The position numbers were made by a program, and so were the translations under genes. This document shows, piece after piece, positions 52,902-60,846 of a stretch of DNA of 64,000 nucleotides (positions within the stretch are counted from its first letter, which is position 1; the number at the start of each line of letters is the position of its first letter). Location of the stretch: positions 1 through 64,000 of the forward strand of contig CAMNQH010000006.1 in NCBI GenBank assembly GCA_946549035.1. The letters are read 5' to 3'. Under the pieces are notes generated by a model. The model saw only the letters and a list, made by a program, of their open reading frames with translations, was not told the origin of the DNA and made no database searches. The DNA comes from an uncultured Lachnospiraceae bacterium. GTDB lineage: Bacteria; Bacillota; Clostridia; Lachnospirales; Lachnospiraceae.

Positions 52902-54173
52902 ATGGGACTGTCAAAAGAAAAATATGAAATGTACTGTAAGATTCTGGAGGAAGAACTGCACTTAGCTATGGGCTGTACAGAGCCCATTGCCATAGCATAT
53001 GCGGCTGCAATCGCCAGGGATGCCTTACAGGAGCTGCCGAAAGAGCTTCATGTAGAATTAAGCAGAAATATTATTAAAAATGTGAAAAGCGTAGTAGTTC
53101 CCGCAACCGGAGGACAAAAGGGAATTCCGGCAGCTTTGGCGGCGGGAACGATTGCCGCCTGTCCCAAGAGGGAGCTGGAGGTGCTTTCCGGGCTGACAAA
53201 GGAAGACATTCCAAAGATTGCAGATTTTTTGAAAAGCTGCAGTATCCAGACGGAGGAGGCGGATACAGACCATATTTTTGATATTCAGTTGACGGCCAAA
53301 GGAACACAGGAAGAAGTATTTGTACGTATTGTGGATTATCATACCAATGTAGTGCTGGTTACTAAAAACGGCGTATGCCTCCGAGAAGAGGCGCAAGGAG
53401 AGGCGAAGGAGAGCCGGACAGACCGCAGCCAGATGAATGTAAAGGATATTGTGGAGTTTGCACAGACGGCTGAACTGGAAGATGTACAGGAACTGTTAAA
53501 ACGGCAGCTCTCCTGCAATATGGCTATTGCAAGAGAAGGGCTTCGCGGGACGTACGGCGCTTGTGTTGGAAAGGTCATGTATGGGGACGGGAAGATTAGC
53601 GTACGGCAGAAGGCCAGGGCGTATGCAGCGGCCGGCTCGGACGCCAGGATGAACGGTTGTGAGCTTCCGGTATGTATTTTGTCCGGCAGCGGGAATCAGG
53701 GAATGACAGCATCCGTTCCCGTAGCAGTGTATGGAGAAGCGCTTGGCGTTAATCAGGAAATTTTGCTCCGGGTGCTGCTGGTGTCCGATTTGGTGACAAT
53801 CCATCAGAAAACGGGAATCGGGTGCTTGTCCGCATACTGCGGGGCAATCAGCGCAGGCTGTGGCTGCGGAGCCGGTATTGCCTTTTTGCAGGGAGGCGGC
53901 TATGAGGAAATCGCTCATACCATTGTAAACGCAGTGGCTATTTTATCCGGAACGATTTGCGACGGAGCAAAGTCCTCCTGCGCTGCCAAAATCTCCATGG
54001 CGGTAGATGCTGGAATTCTTGGATATGAGATGTACCGAGAGGGCCATCAGTTTTATGACGGAGAAGGCATTGTGAAGAAAGGTGTGGAAAATACCATACA
54101 GAACGTAGGAAAACTGGCCTGTGTGGGTATGCGGGATACAGATAAAGAAATTGTAAAAATTATGTTGGAGTAG
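52902..54173 (+). CDS. UPF0597/CyuA-type L-cysteine desulfidase or serine dehydratase-like protein
   Basis: The ATG at 52902 (423 residues) follows AGGAGGGG; a GTG at 52887 lies on the ribosome site. The sequence has the UPF0597 pattern: MGCTEPIAIAYAAA near residue 23, VVVPATGGQKGIPAAL, ILSGSGNQGMTASVPV, and cysteines in SAYCGAISAGCGCGAG and CDGAKSSCAAKIS. In CyuA these hold an iron-sulfur cluster, and the enzyme splits L-cysteine into pyruvate, ammonia and sulfide. Close relatives include L-serine dehydratase alpha-type proteins. The exact substrate is uncertain. Confidence 0.85.
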   Translation: MGLSKEKYEMYCKILEEELHLAMGCTEPIAIAYAAAIARDALQELPKELHVELSRNIIKNVKSVVVPATGGQKGIPAALAAGTIAACPKRELEVLSGLTKEDIPKIADFLKSCSIQTEEADTDHIFDIQLTAKGTQEEVFVRIVDYHTNVVLVTKNGVCLREEAQGEAKESRTDRSQMNVKDIVEFAQTAELEDVQELLKRQLSCNMAIAREGLRGTYGACVGKVMYGDGKISVRQKARAYAAAGSDARMNGCELPVCILSGSGNQGMTASVPVAVYGEALGVNQEILLRVLLVSDLVTIHQKTGIGCLSAYCGAISAGCGCGAGIAFLQGGGYEEIAHTIVNAVAILSGTICDGAKSSCAAKISMAVDAGILGYEMYREGHQFYDGEGIVKKGVENTIQNVGKLACVGMRDTDKEIVKIMLE

Positions 54174-54261
54174 AAAAACAAAAACAGGACAATAAATAGA
54201 GGTATTGCAGCTCTGAAAGGAGAAATTTGCCAGAATCAGCCTTTAGAACTTTTTGAACATT

Positions 54262-54291
54262 GGTATATTATTGCTTTTTTTACAGATACTA
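54262..54291 (+). promoter_or_regulatory. Possible sigma-G-type promoter of spoVT
   Basis: GATACTA (54285-54291, six of seven to CATACTA) with GGTATA (54262-54267, four of six to TGAATA) and a 17-base spacer. spoVT is sigma-G-controlled in Bacillus subtilis. Confidence 0.4.
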
Positions 54292-54356
54292 GCTCCATAA
54301 GAAATTCTTTCTGAAATACGGAGGAAAAAGAATTATATGTATATGGAGGAAAAGAG

Positions 54357-54905
54357 ATGAAAGCAACAGGAATTGTTCGCAGAATAGATGATTTGGGCCG
54401 GGTAGTAGTGCCGAAAGAGATACGAAGAACCTTGCGGATTCGGGAGGGGGATCCTCTGGAAATATTTACGGACCGGGAGGGTGAAATCATTTTGAAAAAA
54501 TACTCCCCTATCGGCGAGTTGGGTCAGTTTGCGGAACAATATGCGGAGAGCTTGACACAAAACAGCGGCTGTCTGGTATGTATCACTGATCGGGATCATG
54601 TGGTGGCGGCGGCAGGAACCGGAAGGAAGGATTATGAAGGCAAGCCCATCAGCAAACAGTTGGAAGCGGCGATTGAAGATCGCGGGGCTTTTTTTGCAGT
54701 AAAAAATGATAAAGGATTTATAAAAATTACTTTGGATGACAAAGAAGAATATCCGGCTCAGGCGGTCAGTACGATTATATGCGAAGGGGATGCTATCGGC
54801 GCCGTCGTGCTTTATCAAAAGGATGAAAAAGAAAAGGTAGGAGATACGTATTTGAAGCTTGCTACCGTGGCGGCAGGGTTTTTGGGCAAACAGATGGAGC
54901 AGTAA
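54357..54905 (+). CDS. spoVT: Stage V sporulation protein T
   Basis: The 182-residue protein has an AbrB-like swapped-hairpin DNA-binding domain at the N-terminus (MKATGIVRRIDDLGRVVVPK and EIRRTLRIREGDPLEIFT) and a C-terminal GAF-like domain, exactly the SpoVT layout and length. SpoVT tunes forespore gene expression during spore formation in Bacillus. The gene has a strong AGGAGG-like site. Its presence supports a spore-former. A possible sigma-G promoter lies at 54262. Confidence 0.93.
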   Translation: MKATGIVRRIDDLGRVVVPKEIRRTLRIREGDPLEIFTDREGEIILKKYSPIGELGQFAEQYAESLTQNSGCLVCITDRDHVVAAAGTGRKDYEGKPISKQLEAAIEDRGAFFAVKNDKGFIKITLDDKEEYPAQAVSTIICEGDAIGAVVLYQKDEKEKVGDTYLKLATVAAGFLGKQMEQ

Positions 54906-54910
54906 AAAAA

Positions 54911-54965
54911 TAAGAGCAGCTATCCTCATCCTTTGGATGATGTATATGAGGACAGCTGCTCTTTT
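54911..54965. terminator. Bidirectional terminator between spoVT and the chemoreceptor gene
   Basis: AAGAGCAGCTATCCTCAT and ATGAGGACAGCTGCTCTT pair with one mismatch and one loop of about 16 bases. A T run follows on the plus side and an A/T-rich tract on the other, so it can serve both convergent genes. Confidence 0.75.
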
Positions 54966-54977
54966 GCATATAAGTAA

Positions 54978-56768
54978 TTATTCCTGGAATGAATCGGTGC
55001 TTTCGGAGGAAGCCCCATGCTTTTCTTCATCAAATTGGAACAAATGGATGCTTTTATCCAGCCCATCAGAGATTTGGTGAAGCTGCTCCAGATTATCAGC
55101 GACACCAGCCATAATCGTGTTGACTTCCGCCACTGTTGCAGAGGTTTCCTGGGTGCTGGCGGCATTTTCTTCTGCTATGGCTGTAAGATTCTGCACAATG
55201 TCTACTACCGTAATCCGGGCCTCGTCTAGTTTTTCTGTTCTGGCGGCGATGGAGCGGATATTGTCTATGGATTTGGTAATCCCTTCCTTTACGTTTAAAA
55301 ATGCTTTTTCTGTCTGTTTCACATCTTCATCCTGTTTTGCGATTACCTTTGTGACGGAATCCATAGTCTGAACGGTTTCTTTAAATTCGTTGATCAGGGT
55401 ATTAATGGTTGCGGTAATTTGTCTGGCGGAAGCGTTTGATTGTTCCGCTAATTGCTGAATTTGGGATGCTACCACAGAGAAGCCTCTTCCTGCTTCTCCT
55501 GCCCGGGCTGCTTCAATAGAGGCGTTTAAGGACAACAGATTTGTCTGATCTGCAATACCGGTAATAATGTCTGCAGCCTGCCTGATTTCTACCACAGATT
55601 CATTGGTGTGAGTCGTTTGGTCGTAAATAAGCTGAATGGCGTCCTTGGTCTGCTGGTTGACGTCACAAAGGCTGTTCAAGATTTCAATAGCCTCGTCCCC
55701 GGCGGAGCGCATGGTGCGGGCGCTTGTCCGTAATTCTTCGATTTCCTGGTTGGTTTCTGTAATCATATTGCCCATAGTAATGATCTGTTCGGTGGCCGTT
55801 TGTGTCTCTTGGGCCTGGGAAGTTGCGCTATTTGCAATTTCACTCACTGCCGCGTCCATTTGTCCTACGGAACGTCCCACGGCCTCGGCGCTGTTATTCA
55901 ACGCGTCGGAAGATTGATATAATCGCTGAGATTGTTCCATAATATGGGTCAAGTTACCGATTAAGGCTTGTTCCATAGCAGAGGCGGCCTTAGCCATTGC
56001 TCCGATTTCATCTTTTCGTTTGGAAAAATGAAACAGTCGTCCATCATTGGTGAGATCTAAGTCAGATAATTTACCAATCTCTGCGGTAATTCCTATGATG
56101 GGCTTGGATAATCGAATGGAAATAAGGATGCTGACAAAGCCGCAAAGTATTAGTACGGCTAATGCGCCTAGAATGCTTTTGGTAATAACCTGATTGACAG
56201 AGCCGAGAGCTTCTGCTTCATCGGAAGTAATAATCAGAATGTACTCCATATTTTGGCTTATGTAAAAAGAGGCATATTTTCGAACGCCATTTAATTCATA
56301 GGTAATGATTTGCGTTTCCGGTCTGTTTCCTGATTTTATTTCTGCAAGGAGCTGTTTTACAGCGTCATTTTCAACGGGCTTGTTGATCTTTTCAGCCGTG
56401 GGATGATATAGCATGTTTCCTTGGGCGTCTACCACATAGGCGTAGCTGGATTCCATGTCTTCAATTTGGATATCCCCCACCAGTTCCCGAAGCTTTTCTG
56501 GTATTAAAACATAATTTGCGCCAAGAAGCGTTACTTCTCTGGATAATCGTTCCCCGTTGGTTCTTGCCAGGTCGTTCATATAATCCTTAATTAACGCAGA
56601 CATGCTGCCCCTAATCAGTGGTATGCTGATAAATAAGCTGATGGCAGCCGTCGCCACGGTTGCTCCGATTACCAGCAGAAGGATTTTGGTTTTTATGGAG
56701 TGGGTAATGCTTACCTTCCATTTTGAAATGGTTGTTTTTGGCGGCGTTTGTTTGGTTTTCCCCCTCAT
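54978..56768 (-). CDS. Methyl-accepting chemotaxis protein
   Basis: The 596-residue receptor has a membrane helix at about 30-52, an outer sensor region at about 53-195 with a single-Cache pattern ([19 protein letters not shown]), a second helix at about 203-225, a HAMP segment and a signalling domain. The hairpin tip contains [20 protein letters not shown]. It would signal to CheA/CheW, which are not in this window. The ligand is unknown. AAAGGAGAA precedes the start. The promoter is at 56856-56884. Confidence 0.92.
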   Translation of the reverse strand: MRGKTKQTPPKTTISKWKVSITHSIKTKILLLVIGATVATAAISLFISIPLIRGSMSALIKDYMNDLARTNGERLSREVTLLGANYVLIPEKLRELVGDIQIEDMESSYAYVVDAQGNMLYHPTAEKINKPVENDAVKQLLAEIKSGNRPETQIITYELNGVRKYASFYISQNMEYILIITSDEAEALGSVNQVITKSILGALAVLILCGFVSILISIRLSKPIIGITAEIGKLSDLDLTNDGRLFHFSKRKDEIGAMAKAASAMEQALIGNLTHIMEQSQRLYQSSDALNNSAEAVGRSVGQMDAAVSEIANSATSQAQETQTATEQIITMGNMITETNQEIEELRTSARTMRSAGDEAIEILNSLCDVNQQTKDAIQLIYDQTTHTNESVVEIRQAADIITGIADQTNLLSLNASIEAARAGEAGRGFSVVASQIQQLAEQSNASARQITATINTLINEFKETVQTMDSVTKVIAKQDEDVKQTEKAFLNVKEGITKSIDNIRSIAARTEKLDEARITVVDIVQNLTAIAEENAASTQETSATVAEVNTIMAGVADNLEQLHQISDGLDKSIHLFQFDEEKHGASSESTDSFQE

Positions 56769-56855
56769 TTATATTCTCCTTTGTGTGTAATATGGATTGG
56801 ATTCCATAGATGAAATGTGAAATAAGTTCTCTCGCATTGGGTTTTATTGATTAAC

Positions 56856-56884
56856 ATTTTATCAAATTCCAGTGTTGCTGTAAA
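56856..56884 (-). promoter_or_regulatory. Promoter of the chemoreceptor gene
   Basis: On the minus strand TTTACA (56884-56879) and TAAAAT (56861-56856) have a 17-base spacer. Confidence 0.55.
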
Positions 56885-56926
56885 GGCATGGGAGATTCAT
56901 TTTAAAATTTTATGTACTTACAAGGG

Positions 56927-56964
56927 ATGAAGCCGGTTGAACGAATAGCTTCAACCGGCTTCAT
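56927..56964 (-). terminator. Hairpin after the G5-domain lipoprotein gene
   Basis: ATGAAGCCGGTTGAA and TTCAACCGGCTTCAT form a perfect 15-bp stem with an 8-base loop. There is no T tract on the minus strand; the hairpin likely ends or stabilises the surface-cluster mRNA. Confidence 0.6.
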
Positions 56965-56990
56965 GTCAATGAATGATAATATCGTTGTGA

Positions 56991-57953
56991 TTAAAAGTCT
57001 ACATATTCCACGCTGCCGTCGGAATACGTGATTTCGTAATATCCGTGTCCGGAGCCGTCACAATCATAGAAAGCTTTTTGGGATACGATGCTTCTTCCGG
57101 AGCTTTCCGAGGGGGCTTCTTCATAGACAGGAGGAGCTTCCTCTTTTGTACCGACTAGGATAACTTTATTTACGGGCTCCTTCGTAACAGTCTCTGTTGT
57201 CACTTCCCTGGATTCCTCTGTCCCGTCTACATAAGTAATCTGATAGGTGACTTCCTTTTCTCCATTTTCACCTTTCTGGCCCACTTGTTCCTGCCCTTTT
57301 GGTAATGAGCTGTCGTCTTCGTACAGGGTTTCATATCCGATCTCTTCTGTTTCAATAAGTGTGTCGAAGGTTACACGGTTTACTACGATTTCCATTCCGT
57401 CTTTTACGGTCTCTGTTATGGCGGGAGTGACCCGGTCATTCTCACCTAATGTAATTTCTAATTCTGCTAATATGTCGCCCACCGTCTCTTTTTCTGTTTC
57501 CCTGGAATAGTTTTCACCATCACATTGAACGGTTATGTTGAATAAATAAAAAAGTTTAATGTCCATTCCGTCTGCCAGGTATTCGTCCAAATCATAATTG
57601 ATATGTTGCTTTTCCCCAAGGGTGATTCCTTCCTGCTCTAAAAGATCTTTAACGGTTCCGCCAACCATAGTTACTTCTTTCGTTTCGCCGTCAGCGGTAA
57701 GTTGGACGGTATGCTTTCTGGAAATCACAATTTTATGAGCTTCTGAAATTTTTGTGTCCAATGCCGGATCTACTTCATCTCCGTCATTTAAGACAATGTC
57801 TGCATCCGTCAGGATCTTTTCTACGGTTCTTGGCACAGAGACCTCCACCTCTGTGTCAATACCGTTATCGTTAATCTGGATCGTTGCTTTCCCACAGGCG
57901 CATAAGCTCATTAAAAGAATCATCACGGTAACAAGCGTTGTTTTTCTTTTCAT
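56991..57953 (-). CDS. G5/DUF348-domain surface lipoprotein
   Basis: The 320-residue protein has a lipobox (LMSLCAC), then three ubiquitin-like DUF348 repeats in residues about 35-200 (TVEKILTDADIVLNDGDEVD; TVKDLLEQEGITLGEKQHIN; TVGDILAELEITLGENDRVT). A G5 domain follows at about 205-275 (EEIGYETLYEDDSSLPKGQE, then GTEESREVTTETV). It ends in a short domain with SGHGYYEITYSDGSVEYVDF. This is the YabE-like architecture, without a catalytic 3D domain. Such proteins bind sugar/peptidoglycan. The start overlaps the DHHW gene stop by four bases (ATGA), so it is co-translated with it. Confidence 0.85.
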   Translation of the reverse strand: MKRKTTLVTVMILLMSLCACGKATIQINDNGIDTEVEVSVPRTVEKILTDADIVLNDGDEVDPALDTKISEAHKIVISRKHTVQLTADGETKEVTMVGGTVKDLLEQEGITLGEKQHINYDLDEYLADGMDIKLFYLFNITVQCDGENYSRETEKETVGDILAELEITLGENDRVTPAITETVKDGMEIVVNRVTFDTLIETEEIGYETLYEDDSSLPKGQEQVGQKGENGEKEVTYQITYVDGTEESREVTTETVTKEPVNKVILVGTKEEAPPVYEEAPSESSGRSIVSQKAFYDCDGSGHGYYEITYSDGSVEYVDF

Positions 57954-59344
57954 GGCAATAGTTCTCCTTCTTCTATTTTCTTTGTTTGAACGATTTTATA
58001 GGTGTTTTGATTTTTTGTCACCACTTCAATTTCTACAGGATAAGTTTGTATATCGTTCTTTTTGATGTAAATTTCATATTGATTGGAACCAATATGATAG
58101 GCTTTATAATACGTTCCATGAATCCCCACAATAATATCTGTTTCATCCTCTAAAAAATTTTCATCCACACTTCCGCTGATTTTGTAGTAATTAAAATTAT
58201 AAACCAAAGATTCCATAGATATGGTAGTGTCAGATTTCGCAACTTCGGCTGCTTTCGGAGGCTCTGTTTTTATTGCGGAAATGATGGGAGGCATTTGGAT
58301 GTATTCGGAAAGGTTACGCTCTACTTTTTCAAAGACAACCGTATTTGGATGATACTGTTCCATCAGGACTTCTAATCCATAGGGGACTTCCTTCGTAAAC
58401 CATGCTTTTTCAAACTGATTTGCAATGAGCGGAATCAGAGTATTTCCAAAGGAGTCGCGGAACATAAGCAGCGAGCCATTTCCGGTTCCGCCTGCCGTTT
58501 CAATCCAGGGATCTTCTACACTTTCAGCCTCATTTGTATAAGCGTAGGTTTGTTCTATGGCATAATTATAATTAAATTCCTTCTCTCCATACAAGGTATA
58601 GAGCATACGATTCAGGTCGCCGTCTGTATCTTTGGAACGGCTCACAGTGCTGTCTGCATAATTAATATATGGGTATCCAAGGGCATTCATTATGGAGCTA
58701 TATGCCATGACCGCGCCTTTCATATTCCAGTGGGAATCTCGTTTTAAGTATAAAATCTCCTCTTCCTTCCGGAATAATTGGAATAAGTCTGCATAAGGAA
58801 TCTCAAAATCATGAAGCTTTGGCGTAAGCAGATCTACATTGTGGACAGGCTCCACGATATAGGAAGCATAATATGGCATGTGTTCTCCATACAGGGTATT
58901 TTTATTGGGAGGGATTGTCAGGATAAAATCACTTCCGTTCTCCTCTACATATTGCCGAACCAGAGATAGGTTATGAGCGAGATTGTATATTTGCCGGTCT
59001 GTCATTCGATTGCGCCCCAGATAATCATTTAAAGTGGAAGTATAATATAACCATCCGTCTGTTCCATAGGTTACCGTATCCACATTTGAAACTTGAAAGA
59101 TGGAAGTCTGGATTTTTGCGTCTGCAAAAATCAGTTCATTGCGAAATGCGAAATGTTCATTAAAATATGTTTCCAGATCTTGAAAGAAATTCAGGTTTAA
59201 GGTTCCGTCTTTTGATTTCAGGCTGGGAAACGAGGACATGGCTTTGTTTTCAGTGCTTACGGTTGTGGGACGAACAGCCATTCCTAGAAAGGGCAGCAGA
59301 CAGACTGTAATGCAGGCTATCATGAATAGTAAGTATTTTTTCAT
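57950..59344 (-). CDS. DHHW/AlgJ-AlgX-like polysaccharide O-acetylation protein
   Basis: The 464-residue protein has an N-terminal membrane anchor or signal (residues 1-25) and an outer SGNH-like domain. The ligand-type motif KRDSHWNMKGAVMAY near residue 206 and MFRDSFGNTLIPL near residue 300 match the AlgJ/AlgX and DHHW families, which move acetyl groups onto an extracellular polymer after MBOAT delivers them across the membrane. An MBOAT gene lies immediately upstream (44 bases), supporting this role. The target polymer is unknown. Confidence 0.85.
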   Translation of the reverse strand: MKKYLLFMIACITVCLLPFLGMAVRPTTVSTENKAMSSFPSLKSKDGTLNLNFFQDLETYFNEHFAFRNELIFADAKIQTSIFQVSNVDTVTYGTDGWLYYTSTLNDYLGRNRMTDRQIYNLAHNLSLVRQYVEENGSDFILTIPPNKNTLYGEHMPYYASYIVEPVHNVDLLTPKLHDFEIPYADLFQLFRKEEEILYLKRDSHWNMKGAVMAYSSIMNALGYPYINYADSTVSRSKDTDGDLNRMLYTLYGEKEFNYNYAIEQTYAYTNEAESVEDPWIETAGGTGNGSLLMFRDSFGNTLIPLIANQFEKAWFTKEVPYGLEVLMEQYHPNTVVFEKVERNLSEYIQMPPIISAIKTEPPKAAEVAKSDTTISMESLVYNFNYYKISGSVDENFLEDETDIIVGIHGTYYKAYHIGSNQYEIYIKKNDIQTYPVEIEVVTKNQNTYKIVQTKKIEEGELLP

Positions 59345-59388
59345 AAATCGTTCTCCTTTTTTTTTGAAACATCCATGTACCTATTTTC

Positions 59389-60807
59389 CTAAAAACGGAA
59401 ATAAATAAAAGGATTGTAAGAACCTCCGGACAGTCTGATGATGCACCACATAAGCAGCGCAAAAGCGGCTATATACAGAATGAACTGTACAAAGGTTTCT
59501 TTTGAAGTCAATGTTTCTTCCTTTTCGGAAACAGCCCGCAATTTCATTGTAAGACTATGGATTGGTCCACAGCCAATGACAGCCGCGACAAGCATTACAA
59601 TGAAAAATGGTGTTAGCTGCTGGTGTACAAGAGACATGGATGATGGTGAGAACTGGAAGCCTGTAAACATTTTTCCAATAAATAGCAGTGCAGAGGGTAA
59701 CGTATCTGCTCTGAAAATCACAAATCCTACGGTTACGGTCAGTATAGTATACAGATGCAATATGACGTGAGGAAGTTTTTTCAATGTGGGGATAAATTCT
59801 TCAAGGAAACTAAACGCTCCATGAAACAGTCCCCAGACGACAAAGGTCCAGTTGGCGCCGTGCCAAAGACCCGTTAGGAAAAATACAAGGATCTTGTGGA
59901 ACCCTGTCCGTATCCTTCCTTTGCGGTTACCTCCCAGGGGAATGTACACATACTCTTTAAACCAGGAAGAGAGGGAAATATGCCAGCGGCGCCAAAATTC
60001 TTTGATGGTGAGGGAAGCGTAAGGATGTTCAAAGTTTTCCTTAAAATGAAATCCAAACATTCTTCCAAGTCCGATGGCCATATCACTGTATCCGCTAAAG
60101 TCAAAATAAATCTGCATGGTATATGCTACTGCGCCAATCCATGCGCCTATGATATTCAAGGAATCAAATTCTTGCTGAAATACTTGGTCCGCAACGACAG
60201 CCATAGTATTTGCAATTAATATTTTTTTTCCCAGACCGCAAATAAAGCGTTTTAAACCCAGGGCGGTTTCTCTGATATTCACGCTGCGGGCGTCAATCTC
60301 CAGGGCGATATCCTTGTATTTTACAATAGGCCCTGCGATGAGCTGGGGAAAGAAAGCTATGTAAAGCAATACCTTACCGAAATTTTTTTGACTTTCTACC
60401 TGCTGCCGATATACGTCAATGACATAGGACAAGGCTTGAAAGGTGAAAAAGGAGATACCGATAGGCAACGCAATTTGAGGAACGTTTATTGTTAAGCGTA
60501 ATGTGTTGTTTAGAGTCGCTATAAAAAATCCGGTATATTTGAATATTCCTAAGAGACCAATATTTAGTACGACGGCTGTGATTAACACAGCCGTCCTGTT
60601 TATTTTTCCCATAAGTAAGGCGCACAGATAATTGAGAAAAGCGCTAAAAATCATCAGAATTACGTAAATCGGTTCTCCAAATGCATAAAAGATCAGGCTT
60701 GCAATAATTAGAAGGGCGTTTCTCACTCTGATGGAAGGTATCACGCAATGCAGACAAAAAACAATGGGAAAAAATACACATAAAAAAATTAATGAGCTAA
60801 AAACCAT
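59389..60807 (-). CDS. MBOAT family O-acyltransferase (AlgI-like)
   Basis: The 472-residue membrane protein has about eleven hydrophobic segments. The catalytic-site helix is FFLTGLWHGANWTFVVWGLF with the conserved His, preceded by WRRWHISLSSWFKEYVYIPL, the AlgI/DltB signature. It passes acyl groups through the membrane to an outer transferase. The DHHW-type gene directly downstream is the expected partner, as in alginate acetylation. ACAAAGGAG precedes the start. It lies 39 bases after the repeat-protein gene on the same strand. Confidence 0.93.
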   Translation of the reverse strand: MVFSSLIFLCVFFPIVFCLHCVIPSIRVRNALLIIASLIFYAFGEPIYVILMIFSAFLNYLCALLMGKINRTAVLITAVVLNIGLLGIFKYTGFFIATLNNTLRLTINVPQIALPIGISFFTFQALSYVIDVYRQQVESQKNFGKVLLYIAFFPQLIAGPIVKYKDIALEIDARSVNIRETALGLKRFICGLGKKILIANTMAVVADQVFQQEFDSLNIIGAWIGAVAYTMQIYFDFSGYSDMAIGLGRMFGFHFKENFEHPYASLTIKEFWRRWHISLSSWFKEYVYIPLGGNRKGRIRTGFHKILVFFLTGLWHGANWTFVVWGLFHGAFSFLEEFIPTLKKLPHVILHLYTILTVTVGFVIFRADTLPSALLFIGKMFTGFQFSPSSMSLVHQQLTPFFIVMLVAAVIGCGPIHSLTMKLRAVSEKEETLTSKETFVQFILYIAAFALLMWCIIRLSGGSYNPFIYFRF

Positions 60808-60846
60808 TTGTTTCTCCTTTGTAACGATATCTACGCCGAGATTCCG

